Source: Fibrobacter sp. (lineage in GTDB: Bacteria; Fibrobacterota; Fibrobacteria; Fibrobacterales; Fibrobacteraceae). From it: DNA of 41,732 bases. A model generated the notes under the pieces. That model was given only the letters and a program-made list of their open reading frames with translations. It was not told the origin of the DNA and searched no databases. The translations under genes were made by a program, and so were the position numbers. Positions 31,219-39,997 of this stretch are shown one piece after another. The stretch lies in the NCBI GenBank assembly GCA_024689485.1, contig JAILDK010000007.1:1-41732 (forward strand), read 5' to 3'. Position 1 is the first letter of the stretch, and each line of letters opens with the position of its first letter.

Positions 31219-32589
31219 ATGTCGAAGAATGTGAACTACGTGGCAAAAGAAAACACAGCCGCTTATGAAAAGGCTCGAAAGTACAACCTTTTCTCTTTTG
31301 CGAATGCACCGCACAAGGATTATAAACCGTTTTACGTCGATCATGCCGATGGCATTTATGTGTATGACGGTACAGGTCGAGAATATATCGATATTGCATC
31401 GGAACTGGTCAATGTGAACATCGGTTTTAATAACCGTCACATTATTGAAGCGGTGCAAAAACAGGTGGAACGCCTTGCCTATATCGCTCCGCGCCACGCC
31501 TTTGCCGAAGCGGGTGAACTCAGCGAACTTTTGATTGAAAAAATCGCTCCGAAGAATATGAAAAAGGTGCTGTTCACGCTGGGCGGCTCCGAAGCGAATG
31601 AATTCGCAATTCGATTTGTGAAAGCGTTCACGGGCCGCGATAAGATTTTTTCGAAATATGAATCTTACCACGGAAGCACTTATGGGGCTTCAAGTCTCAC
31701 GGGGGAAAGTGAACGCGCTTCGCTCTTCCCGACGATTCCGGGATTTATCAAGTACCCGGCTCCGCATCTTTACGGCTACGATATTCACTTTGCCAGTGAA
31801 GAAGAAGCGACGAAACACTTTTTATCTCGATTGGAATACCAGATTCAGCAGGAATGCCCCGAAACAGTCGCCGCCATTTTTATTGAATCGGTCACCGGTT
31901 CTAACGGCGTTTACCTTTACCCAAAGGGTTACTTGAAGGGTGTGCGCGAAATCTGTGACAAGTACGGAATTCTTTTGGTTTGCGATGAAGTCATGAGCGG
32001 TTTTTTGCGCACTGGCGAATGGTTTGCTTGCCAGGCCGATGGCGTAGAACCGGACTTGATTACTTTCGCAAAGGGTGTGAATAGCGCGTATGCACCACTT
32101 GGCGGCGTGCTCATTAGCGAAAAAATTGCGAATTATTACGAGCAAAATGCTTTTACGGCAGGGCTTACTTATAATGCGCATCCGCTTGGTGTTGCTGCTG
32201 CTATCGCCTGTATCGAAGAATACTTCCGCCTGGATGTTCAGGCGAATGTGAAAAAGCTGGAACCGGTTCTCAAAAAGAAACTGGCAGAGCTCAAGGAAAA
32301 ACACCCGTCTGTCGGCGATGTGCGTTCCGTGGGCTTATTCGGGGCGATTGAATTCAGCTACAGCAAGGATCACAAGGATGTCATCCGCAAAAATGCGGAA
32401 GGCGAACCGTTTCTTGGAAACTTGATTACAAAACTGCGTAATGATTATGGCATCTTGACGATGGGTGGTGGGTCCACGATTTTGATTGCGCCTCCGCTGA
32501 TTATCAATGAAACTCAGCTGGATGAAATTTTTGCCCGTCTTGACAAGGCGATTGCCGAATATGCAGACGGATTGGTAAGTCAACTTTGA
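31219..32589 (+). CDS. Class III aminotransferase, taurine/omega-amino acid type
   Basis: This encodes a 456-residue fold-type I aminotransferase. Seen: GGSEANEFAIRF (122-133), SYHGSTYGASSLTGE (149-163), D256 in CDEVMSGFLRTGEW (PLP pyridine nitrogen), and PLP lysine K285 in ITFAKGVNSAYAPLGGVLIS. The closing NAHPLGVAAA segment is conserved in the class. KYESYHGSTYGASSLTGE resembles taurine and beta-alanine type transaminases; with a sulfonate-type importer in the same regulon, taurine is the obvious guess, but xsc, islA and an isethionate route are not in the window. I chose the ATG at 31219 (AAGGAG, 8 nt) over an earlier in-frame codon inside the operator. Confidence 0.85.
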   Translation: MSKNVNYVAKENTAAYEKARKYNLFSFANAPHKDYKPFYVDHADGIYVYDGTGREYIDIASELVNVNIGFNNRHIIEAVQKQVERLAYIAPRHAFAEAGELSELLIEKIAPKNMKKVLFTLGGSEANEFAIRFVKAFTGRDKIFSKYESYHGSTYGASSLTGESERASLFPTIPGFIKYPAPHLYGYDIHFASEEEATKHFLSRLEYQIQQECPETVAAIFIESVTGSNGVYLYPKGYLKGVREICDKYGILLVCDEVMSGFLRTGEWFACQADGVEPDLITFAKGVNSAYAPLGGVLISEKIANYYEQNAFTAGLTYNAHPLGVAAAIACIEEYFRLDVQANVKKLEPVLKKKLAELKEKHPSVGDVRSVGLFGAIEFSYSKDHKDVIRKNAEGEPFLGNLITKLRNDYGILTMGGGSTILIAPPLIINETQLDEIFARLDKAIAEYADGLVSQL

Positions 32590-32604
32590 AAAATGGGGGC
32601 GTGA

Positions 32605-33909
32605 ATGTCCAATAACTACTCTTTTGACACGCTTAAATTGCATGCCGGTTATAATCCCGCAGAACACAATCACGCGGTTTCAGTTCCGATTTACCAGACG
32701 ACTGCATTTACGCTAGAAACGGTGAAACGGAGCGATGACCTGTTTTATTTTGACAGCGCGAGCGCTCTTTACACGCGACTTTCGAACCCGACGACGGATG
32801 TGCTGGATGCGCGCCTTACGGCTCTGCATCCGGGAGCAACGGGGACTGTGTCGCTTTCTTCTGGAATGGCTGCGGTAACTTATGCCCTTTTGAACGTGAC
32901 TGCGGGCAAGGGGAGAATTCTTGCAACGGCGCGTTCCTACGGAGGCTCTTACGATAGCTTTGAACAGATTTTTGGAGAAACGGGCGTCAAGTATGATATC
33001 GTAAAAAATCCGGACGATCCGCAAAACTTTGAAGATCTCATTCGGGAAGATACCAAGGCTATTTTCATTGAAACCATCACGAATCCGAATGCGACGATTC
33101 TGGATATCGAGGCGATTGCAAATATTGCGCACAAGCATGGGGTTCCGCTGATTGTCGATAATACGGTGGCAACACCTTATTTGCTGAACCCGTTTGAATT
33201 TGGCGCGGACATTGTGGTGTATTCGGCAACCAAGGGCCTGACCGGTCACGGAAACGTGATTGCGGGGGCGATTGTGGAAACAAACAAGTTTAATTGGAAA
33301 AATGGAAAGTTCCCGCAGTTTGACGGACAGCCGCATTTTTTGGTTTCGCAGCAAGGCGTACCGCGCAGCTTTTATGATGTTTTCCCGGAGACGCCTTTTA
33401 CAGGCCGCATTCGCGCAATTCACCTGAACTACTTGGGCGGTGCAATTTCTCCGTTCAACTCTTACCTGGTTCTGCTCGGTATTGAAACGCTTTCGGAACG
33501 CATTTCGAAATCGGTTCGGTCAGCTGAAAAGATTGTGGAATTTTTGGAAGGGCGTGAAGAAGTCGCTTGGGTCAATCACGCTCACGCCAAGAATAGCAAG
33601 TATCGAGCTTTGGCAGAAAAGTATTTCCCAAAGGGCGCCGGTGCGATTCTCAGTTTTGGCCTCAAGGCGAATGACCGCAAAACGCTGATTCGCTTTTTGG
33701 AAGCGGTAAAGGTTTTCAGTTTTCAGGCGAACATTGGCGATGCTAAATCGCTGATCATCAATCCTTCGACGACGACGCATATCGAGCTTCCGCCAGAAGC
33801 ACAAAAGTTGGCGGACATTCATGCCGATACCATTCGCTTGTCGATAGGCTTAGAAGATGTGAATGACTTGATTGCCGATTTAACTCAGGCTTTTGAGGCT
33901 ATTCGATAA
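32605..33909 (+). CDS. O-acetylhomoserine sulfhydrylase-like enzyme 2
   Basis: This 434-residue MetY-length paralogue has FDTLKLHAGYNP, SVPIYQTTAF, LYTRLSNPTTDVLDARLTAL, VDNTVATPYLLNPFEFGADIVVYSATKGLTGHG with K210 as PLP lysine, and a central insertion (FDGQPHFLVSQQGVPRSFYDVFPETPFTGRIRAI). It differs from MetY1 in active-site neighbourhoods: SLSSGMAAVTYA for ASGAAAITYA and SYGGSYDSF for VYGGTFNLL. A different thiol or activated amino acid substrate is plausible. It lies 15 nt after the aminotransferase, in unit C. Whether it is a synthase or a gamma-elimination lyase cannot be decided here. Confidence 0.85.
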   Translation: MSNNYSFDTLKLHAGYNPAEHNHAVSVPIYQTTAFTLETVKRSDDLFYFDSASALYTRLSNPTTDVLDARLTALHPGATGTVSLSSGMAAVTYALLNVTAGKGRILATARSYGGSYDSFEQIFGETGVKYDIVKNPDDPQNFEDLIREDTKAIFIETITNPNATILDIEAIANIAHKHGVPLIVDNTVATPYLLNPFEFGADIVVYSATKGLTGHGNVIAGAIVETNKFNWKNGKFPQFDGQPHFLVSQQGVPRSFYDVFPETPFTGRIRAIHLNYLGGAISPFNSYLVLLGIETLSERISKSVRSAEKIVEFLEGREEVAWVNHAHAKNSKYRALAEKYFPKGAGAILSFGLKANDRKTLIRFLEAVKVFSFQANIGDAKSLIINPSTTTHIELPPEAQKLADIHADTIRLSIGLEDVNDLIADLTQAFEAIR

Positions 33910-33942
33910 CATAGGAACAGGATATAGAAAAAGGAGAGTTCT

Positions 33943-34350
33943 ATGAATCAATACAAATTTTTTCCTATTGCAAATCTTATTTTCGGCGTCGCGCTGATTG
34001 TGCTTTCCAAGCTGATTTTGCCCGTGTGCCATGGCGGAACGATGCGCTGTGGAATTTCGACGACAATCGATGCGGCTTTGGGTGTGGTTCTGTTGGTGAT
34101 TGCCGTTGTTGCAGCTCTTTTCCCGAAGAAAAAAGTACATGTTCTTCTTTCGGCGCTTTCGTTTGTGGTCAGCGTTTTCGTTTCGCTTGTACCGACGGTA
34201 ATTGTGGGAATGTGTCCGCACGCTCACATGGCATGCCATCGGATTACGGGCCCGGTTCTTGCCGTGGTGGGCGTTGTGATTGCCTTGTTTGCGGCTGCGA
34301 ATTTGGTTTTTTTGAGATTCAGGGGGCGAAATGGACAAAACAAATCTTGA
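33943..34350 (+). CDS. DUF4418-like four-helix membrane protein
   Basis: This encodes 135 residues with about four hydrophobic helices. The conserved-looking Cys/His positions LPVCHGGTMRCGIS and MCPHAHMACHRITGP fit DUF4418 proteins, whose function is unknown. The paired C-H and M-x-C-H motifs could bind a metal or take part in thiol chemistry. It overlaps the FtsX-type permease gene by 20 nt, so it is likely part of the same membrane complex or at least translationally coupled. AAGGAG precedes its start. Confidence 0.78.
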   Translation: MNQYKFFPIANLIFGVALIVLSKLILPVCHGGTMRCGISTTIDAALGVVLLVIAVVAALFPKKKVHVLLSALSFVVSVFVSLVPTVIVGMCPHAHMACHRITGPVLAVVGVVIALFAAANLVFLRFRGRNGQNKS

Positions 34351-35527
34351 CCTGATTCTTGAAAATTATCTAAGGAATCCGTTTCGAAGTTTGGGGCTTT
34401 CCCTGTTGATCGCTCTGTTTGCGTCGATTCTTTTGATCGGCGGACTTCTGTCGCTTTCTCTGTCCGATGGGCTGAAACGTTTATCAGCGCGTTTGGGAGC
34501 GGATGTCATTGTGATTCCGCAGGGGAGCGAAATCAATGATCAAACTGTACTTTTGCAAGGCGATACCAAATACAAGTATTTGCCCCAAGGATCATTGGAA
34601 TACATCCGTAGCCTTTCTGGTGTTAAAGCGGCGACGCCTCAGTATTTTTTGATAACGTTGAGCGCGAGCTGCTGTGATCAGAAAGTATCGATCATCGGAT
34701 TTGATGCTAAATCGGATTTTGTGATTCAGCCATGGATTCGAGAGGTGTTGGCGGGCAAACTTCCCCAAGGCTCGATTGTTGTGGGAAGTGAAATCAGCAC
34801 GGGTGAAAAGAAAACTCTCCGCTTTTTTGATCGTGAATTCCCTGTGGCGGCAAAGCTTGAACCGGTTGGTAATAAGCTAGACCAGGCCGTGTTTGTGGAT
34901 GTAGCGACTCTTGCAAGTATCCGTGAGGCTGCTGAAGCAAAAGGGGTGACTTTTTTAGACGAAGCCTTGTCGTATTCGAGTATTCTGATTCAGCTGAAAG
35001 AAGGGGCTGATGTCGATCGTCTTTCGCGTGAAATTCATTCCCGTTTTGACGGGGTACAGTTCCGCACGCGTAAAGATCTATTCTCGGGACTTCAAAATTC
35101 GGCGGATTTCTTGCGAATTGTGGTTTGGAGCATTGTCGCGTTTGTTTTGATTTTAGCAGCGGTTGCCGTCGTGATTTCGTTTTCGCTTTCGGCGCGGGAA
35201 CGCAGACGGGAATACGCATTGCTTCGAATCATTGGATTTACGCGGAAGCGGCTTCAGAATTTAGTGCTGGGTGAAGCTCTGCTTGTGTCCTCGGTGGGGA
35301 CGTACGTGGGTTTGCTATTTGCGAGTGTTGTGTTTTTCACATTTCAAATTTGGATTGGCGAATGTGTTGAAGTCCCGTTTATAATTCCTACGGCTGTTGA
35401 AATAGCAGGCGTTTATGCGGCGGTGATGTTCCTTTTGCTTTCGGTAGGCCCTGTTGCCGTTTACGGCGTGGCCAAAAAGGTAAGCCGGATCGATGCTTAC
35501 GCCGCTTTGAGGGAGGTGGAACATTGA
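34331..35527 (+). CDS. FtsX-type ABC transporter permease (MacB/LolCE-like)
   Basis: This encodes 398 residues with an N-terminal helix (about 20-45), a large extracytoplasmic domain (about 46-260: LGADVIVIPQGSEI..., including SASCCDQKVSIIG) and three C-terminal helices with the FtsX domain (about 270-385, IVAFVLILAAVAVVISFSLSARERRREYALLRIIGFTRKRL). It differs from the importer permease in unit B: this class drives mechanotransmission, efflux or lipoprotein release. Its extracytoplasmic CC is notable in a sulfur cluster. It overlaps the ATPase start. Confidence 0.88.
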   Translation: MDKTNLDLILENYLRNPFRSLGLSLLIALFASILLIGGLLSLSLSDGLKRLSARLGADVIVIPQGSEINDQTVLLQGDTKYKYLPQGSLEYIRSLSGVKAATPQYFLITLSASCCDQKVSIIGFDAKSDFVIQPWIREVLAGKLPQGSIVVGSEISTGEKKTLRFFDREFPVAAKLEPVGNKLDQAVFVDVATLASIREAAEAKGVTFLDEALSYSSILIQLKEGADVDRLSREIHSRFDGVQFRTRKDLFSGLQNSADFLRIVVWSIVAFVLILAAVAVVISFSLSARERRREYALLRIIGFTRKRLQNLVLGEALLVSSVGTYVGLLFASVVFFTFQIWIGECVEVPFIIPTAVEIAGVYAAVMFLLLSVGPVAVYGVAKKVSRIDAYAALREVEH

Positions 35528-36237
35528 TTTTAAATGCATCCAATTTATATAAGACTTATACACGCCGCGGTGATGAATTTAATGCCGTCGATCAGGTAGA
35601 ATTTTTTGCCTGGTCCGGAGATTTCTCGGTAATCTTTGGCGAGTCGGGCAGCGGAAAAAGTACGCTTTTGTCGCTGCTTGCGGGAATACATCGTCCTACG
35701 AAAGGATCTATCGTTTTTAACGGGATTGATTTTGCAAGCTTGACGGATGCTGAACTTTCGGCGATTCGAAACGATAAGATTGGCTATATCCCGCAAGATG
35801 CGGTCTTTTTACCGCAATTTACCGTGCTGGAAAATATCCTGCTGCCCCGGGCAATTCGGGACGGTAAAAAGATACGCGTGGAAGATATTTCGGAATTGAC
35901 CGATCTCGATATTTTCTCGAAGTTAGAATCCTTGGGCATCGCTCATTTGGTAAATGAAATGCCGGCGGAGCTTTCGGGCGGTGAACTGAAACGCGCTTCG
36001 ATTATCCGAGCTTTGGTCAACAAACCGGATATTGTGATTGCGGATGAACCGACGAGCAATTTGGATGAAGCAAACGGTAAAAACGTTTTTGAACTTTTGA
36101 CGGAACTCGTACAGTTTGGAACATCGGTGATTGTCGCGACTCATGATGCACGAGGCTTTAAGTATGGAAATCGCCTCTACACCATGCTGAAGGGTCAACT
36201 TCTCCCTAGCGGAGAATCCGATTATGGTGGATTATAA
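35524..36237 (+). CDS. ABC transporter ATP-binding protein (LolD/MacB-like)
   Basis: This encodes 237 residues. Walker A GESGSGKST (about 39-47), Q-loop IGYIPQDAVFLPQFTVLEN, signature LSGGELKRASIIRALVNKPDIVIADEPTSNLDEANG with Walker B, and the ATHD switch. This is the LolD/MacB/FtsE subfamily matching the FtsX-type permease before it. It begins with TTG overlapping the permease TGA (TTGA); no in-frame ATG lies near, and the N terminus ILNASNLYKTY fits the family, so TTG is favoured. Confidence 0.9.
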   Translation: MILNASNLYKTYTRRGDEFNAVDQVEFFAWSGDFSVIFGESGSGKSTLLSLLAGIHRPTKGSIVFNGIDFASLTDAELSAIRNDKIGYIPQDAVFLPQFTVLENILLPRAIRDGKKIRVEDISELTDLDIFSKLESLGIAHLVNEMPAELSGGELKRASIIRALVNKPDIVIADEPTSNLDEANGKNVFELLTELVQFGTSVIVATHDARGFKYGNRLYTMLKGQLLPSGESDYGGL

Positions 36238-36274
36238 ACAAATTCATGTGAATATGAAAAGGAGCTTGATAGAT

Positions 36275-37618
36275 ATGCCAAATAAAGAATCTAAAAAGTC
36301 AAAAGTTATTTCCACAGATATTTCCAATCCAGCAAATTGGAATTTCGGCACCCAATGCCTGCAGGCGGGTTGGAAACCGAAAGTCGGCGAGCCTCGTGTT
36401 TTGCCGATTTTTCAGTCCACCACTTACAAGTATGAAGATGTGGATGAAGTCGAACGTCTTTTCGCTTTGAAACAATCCGGTAACAAGTACACGCGTACAG
36501 GGAACCCGACGGTTGCCGCATTCGAAAGTAAAATCACCGAGTTGGAAGGCGGCGTAGGTGCTGTGGCAACGGCCTCAGGACAGTCGGCAGTCCTTCTCGC
36601 CATTTCGAATTTGGTGAAGGCTGGCGATCACATTGTGGCGTCGAAGGCTGTGTACGGTGGAACTTATACGCTGCTGGATGTGCGCCTTTCTAAACTCGGC
36701 GTCGAAACGACCTTTATTGACCCGGAAGCTTCGATTGCAGAACTTCGCAAAGCGTTCCGCCCGAATACAAAATTGATCTTCGTCGAAACGATTGGAAACC
36801 CGGCGCTCGGCGTTTTGGATTTTGAAAAGTTCTCGAAACTCGCCAAAGAATTTGACGTGCCTTTCCTTGTGGATAACACGCTTGCGACGCCGTTCTTGGT
36901 GAAGCCCTTGAAGCACGGTGCAAATGTTGTCATCCATTCTGCAACCAAATACATTGACGGTCATGCAATCGCTCTAGGCGGTGTCGTGATCGATGGTGGT
37001 AATTACAACTGGAATAATGGAAAATTTCCGGATTTTGTGAATCCTGATGTGCAGTATGCCAATACATCTTATACGGAAAAGTTTGGCCGTTCTGCCTACA
37101 TTGTCAAAGCACGAGCTCAGTTCCTGCGCGATTTCGGGGCAACTTTGAGCCCGTTCAATGCATTCCTTTTGAATTTGGGCCTTGAAACGCTTCATTTGCG
37201 CATGCCGCAACACAGTTCAAATGCCTTGGCTTTGGCGGAATATCTTTCCAAGCATCCGGCGGTAAACTGGGTGAATTATCCGGCTCTCCAATCGAGTCCG
37301 AATCGCAAACGCGTTCGCAAGTATTTTGATTATCCAGGTGGCAGTGGCGTGCTTACCTTTGGACTGAAAGGGGGCAAGGCAGCAATCCGTTCGTTTGTGA
37401 AAGCATTGAAGGTTGCGGCGTTGGTCGTGCATGTGGGCGATGCCCGCACAAGCGTATTGCATCCGGCAACTAGCACGCATTCCCAGCTTTCCGCAAAAGA
37501 TAGGCTTGCCGCAGGGATTCCGGATGATATGATTCGCGTATCGGTCGGCATTGAAGATCCACGTGATATTATCGCGGATTTTGAACAAGCGATTCAAGCG
37601 AGTTCAACAAAGCATTAA
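36275..37618 (+). CDS. O-acetylhomoserine sulfhydrylase-like enzyme 3
   Basis: This encodes 447 residues from the ATG of MPNKESKKSK, chosen because AAGGAG lies just upstream; an earlier ATG at 36224 would overlap the ATPase gene. Seen: FGTQCLQAGWKP, PIFQSTTYKYEDVDEVERLF, YTRTGNPTVAAFESKITELEGG, ASGQSAVLLAI, VYGGTYTLL, VDNTLATPFLVKPLKHGANVVIHSATKYIDGHA with PLP lysine K225. It carries the MetY-length insertion and a charged N-terminal extension of about 20 residues. It is the third MetY-type paralogue and clearly diverged from the other two. Substrate unknown; a sulfhydrylase or a methionine/homocysteine gamma-lyase are both possible. Confidence 0.85.
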   Translation: MPNKESKKSKVISTDISNPANWNFGTQCLQAGWKPKVGEPRVLPIFQSTTYKYEDVDEVERLFALKQSGNKYTRTGNPTVAAFESKITELEGGVGAVATASGQSAVLLAISNLVKAGDHIVASKAVYGGTYTLLDVRLSKLGVETTFIDPEASIAELRKAFRPNTKLIFVETIGNPALGVLDFEKFSKLAKEFDVPFLVDNTLATPFLVKPLKHGANVVIHSATKYIDGHAIALGGVVIDGGNYNWNNGKFPDFVNPDVQYANTSYTEKFGRSAYIVKARAQFLRDFGATLSPFNAFLLNLGLETLHLRMPQHSSNALALAEYLSKHPAVNWVNYPALQSSPNRKRVRKYFDYPGGSGVLTFGLKGGKAAIRSFVKALKVAALVVHVGDARTSVLHPATSTHSQLSAKDRLAAGIPDDMIRVSVGIEDPRDIIADFEQAIQASSTKH

Positions 37619-37649
37619 AAATTTTCACTCTGCTATGTAGGAGAAAAAA

Positions 37650-38669
37650 ATGAAATTTACCCAATCGTTATTCTGGTTTGCGACTTTTCTCGTTTTGTGC
37701 GTTGCTCTCGTCGCTTGCGAAGAAAAAAGCGAAGAAAAAGTAGAGAAGTCGGCATTCAAATTCGGGTCTGTTGAAATTCCCGTTTCCGATGGAACCCTTT
37801 GCATTGCACCTTTCTTTGTCGCTAAAGAAAAAGGCTTTTTTGCCAAGGAAGGCGTCGATGTGAAATTTGTGTCGGCGAATGCGGAAACGCGAAAGATCGG
37901 TCTCAACAATGGAACTTATCCGATTACGAATTCGGACTTTGCCTTTTTCCAGTCCGTGGAAAATGGGGTGAACATCAAGGTCGTTGAAGGCTTCCATATC
38001 GGCTGCATTCATCTCCTGGTCAAGAAGGGATCTCCTATCCGCTCTGCCCAGGGTTTGAAGGGCAAAAAGATTGCTGTGAACGCCATTGGCGCTACTCCGC
38101 ATCAGGCTGCAACGCTTTGGCTTGAAGCGAATGGCGTTTCTGCGATCAACGATGTGCAGTTTTTGCCTTACGCGGATGGAAATCTTGCGCTCGAAGCCTT
38201 GGAGCGTGGGCAGGTAGAAGCGGTTTCGCTTTGGGATCCGTTGGGAAGCCTCGCCGCTGTAGATGGCCGTGCTGATGTGTTGATGGATTTGGCGACCGAT
38301 CCTGTTTTTGCGGGGCGTTATTGCTGCTTCTATTATGTGTCGGGCGTCCTTCTGGAAAAGGAACCGGAAAAGATCAAAGCTCTTCTCCGCGCTCTTGAAC
38401 AGGCTCACACTTGGATCAGCGCACATCCGGAAGAAACCGTGGAGCTGATGCAGGCCGGTAAGCATTCCGCTATCGAAGACAAGGAATTCGCAACCGCACT
38501 CATCAAGTCGTATGAATACCAGTCTCCTGAACAAAAAATTCAAAGCGGACGAAATTTGAAAGGAGATTTATATTACTTCGCGGATTTGCTACACAAAGTG
38601 GGGTATTTACAGTTGAACGCGGAAGAATTTACCGAAAAAATTTACCGAGAAGTCAACTGGAATAAGTAA
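37650..38669 (+). CDS. ABC transporter solute-binding lipoprotein 2
   Basis: This 339-residue paralogue of the lipoprotein at 28134 has lipobox LVAC (Cys23). Closely similar blocks throughout: SDGTLCIAPFFVAKEKGFFAKEG, NGTYPITNSDFAFFQSVENGV, LKGKKIAVNAIGATPHQAATLW, ATDPVFAGRYCCF. Cysteines C51, C119, C225 and C226 are at the same places as in copy 1. It is the last gene of unit C. Only one cognate permease/ATPase pair (unit B) is present, so the two binding proteins probably feed one transporter with different substrates or affinities. Confidence 0.88.
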   Translation: MKFTQSLFWFATFLVLCVALVACEEKSEEKVEKSAFKFGSVEIPVSDGTLCIAPFFVAKEKGFFAKEGVDVKFVSANAETRKIGLNNGTYPITNSDFAFFQSVENGVNIKVVEGFHIGCIHLLVKKGSPIRSAQGLKGKKIAVNAIGATPHQAATLWLEANGVSAINDVQFLPYADGNLALEALERGQVEAVSLWDPLGSLAAVDGRADVLMDLATDPVFAGRYCCFYYVSGVLLEKEPEKIKALLRALEQAHTWISAHPEETVELMQAGKHSAIEDKEFATALIKSYEYQSPEQKIQSGRNLKGDLYYFADLLHKVGYLQLNAEEFTEKIYREVNWNK

Positions 38670-38670
38670 T

Positions 38671-38704
38671 AAAAAAAGGCTCGTCAAATGACGAGCCTTT
38701 TTTT
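38671..38704. terminator. Bidirectional terminator between unit C and metK
   Basis: GGCTCGTCA (38678-38686) and TGACGAGCC (38689-38697) are perfectly complementary, with A and T runs on either side, so it can stop transcription from both the plus-strand unit C and the minus-strand metK. Confidence 0.93.
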
Positions 38705-38718
38705 ATGGGTGAATTTGC

Positions 38719-39909
38719 TTAGATCTTGGCGAGCTTCTTGAGCGTTGTTGCCTTGTCGGTCTTTTCCCAGGTGAAGCGGGCTCCCGTGCGACCGAAGTGG
38801 CCGAGCGCGGCAGTAGTCTGGTAACCGGGCTTCTTCAAATCCAGCATTTTCACGATGCCGGCCGGAGAAAGATCAAAGGTCTTCTTTACGATTTCTTCAA
38901 TCTTGCGGTCATCGATTTTGCCGGTCTTGAAAGTATTCACCAGCACGGACACCGGCTTGGAATAACCGATCGCGTAGGCAAGCTGCACTTCGCAACGGTC
39001 TGCAAGACCTGCGGCAACGATGTTCTTTGCCACATAACGTGCCGCATAGGCACCGCTGCGGTCCACCTTGGAAGGATCCTTTCCGCTGAAGGCGCCGCCA
39101 CCGTGACGACCCATACCACCGTAGGTGTCCACGATAATCTTACGACCCGTGAGACCGCAGTCGCCATGCGGACCGCCGACAACAAACTTGCCGGTAGGAT
39201 TGATGAGGTAACGGGTATTCTTGTCCAAAAGCTTCGAGGGAATCACCTTCTTGATAAGTTTTTCAATGATTTCCTTTTCGATTGTCGAATGCTTGAGTTC
39301 CTTGCCGTTCACGAATTCGTCGTGCTGGGTGCTGACCACCACGGTGTCGACGCGTACTGGCTTATCGTTTTCGTCGTATTCCACAGTCACCTGAGACTTT
39401 GCATCGGGACGCAGCCATTTGATTTTGCCTTCTTCGCGCAGGTTCTGAATTTCTTCCATGAGTTTGTGTGCAAGGCTAATCGGAAGCGGCATCAGTTCCT
39501 TGGTTTCATTCACGGCAAAACCGAACATCATTCCCTGATCGCCTGCGCCTTGTTTGTCGTCTTCCTTTCCTTCGGCGGCCTTAGCGTCTACGCCCTGGGC
39601 AATATCGGGAGACTGTTTATCGACTGCAACGAGGACGGAGCAACCCTTATAATCAAAAGCGAGTTCCGGATTCACATAGCCAATGCTCTTAATCGTCTTG
39701 CGCGCAATTTGTTGGTAATCGATCACGGCTTTCGTAGAAATTTCACCGGAGATCACGACAAGGCCCGTGTTGGCAAGCGTTTCACAAGCCACGCGGCTGT
39801 TCGGATCTTGCGCAAGGCAGGCGTCAAGAATCGCGTCAGAAATCTGGTCGCAAACTTTGTCAGGGTGTCCCTTGGATACGGATTCAGAAGTAAAGAGATA
39901 ATGTGCCAT
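38719..39909 (-). CDS. metK: S-adenosylmethionine synthetase
   Basis: MetK makes SAM from methionine and ATP. The 396 residues have the family motifs: [24 protein letters not shown] (about 6-29), [12 protein letters not shown] (ATP loop), [31 protein letters not shown] and [19 protein letters not shown]-like region near 265-285. Length is standard. It faces away from unit D and converges on unit C, closing the sulfur cycle of this island: SAM is the methyl donor for the methyltransferase in unit D. AAAGGAG lies 9 nt before its ATG. I see no SAM riboswitch in its leader. Confidence 0.96.
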   Translation of the reverse strand: MAHYLFTSESVSKGHPDKVCDQISDAILDACLAQDPNSRVACETLANTGLVVISGEISTKAVIDYQQIARKTIKSIGYVNPELAFDYKGCSVLVAVDKQSPDIAQGVDAKAAEGKEDDKQGAGDQGMMFGFAVNETKELMPLPISLAHKLMEEIQNLREEGKIKWLRPDAKSQVTVEYDENDKPVRVDTVVVSTQHDEFVNGKELKHSTIEKEIIEKLIKKVIPSKLLDKNTRYLINPTGKFVVGGPHGDCGLTGRKIIVDTYGGMGRHGGGAFSGKDPSKVDRSGAYAARYVAKNIVAAGLADRCEVQLAYAIGYSKPVSVLVNTFKTGKIDDRKIEEIVKKTFDLSPAGIVKMLDLKKPGYQTTAALGHFGRTGARFTWEKTDKATTLKKLAKI

Positions 39910-39997
39910 TGTGTAAGGCTCCTTTTGTTAACAGCACCGAAAAGAACGTCGCATTTTTGAGCATTCCCAAGTGCTGAAAAAACATGGTTTAATGTTC

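Noticed and set aside
38797-39960. Antisense 387-codon frame opposite metK
   Set aside because: The opposite strand encodes a full-length canonical MetK, and this frame has no domain or start signal.
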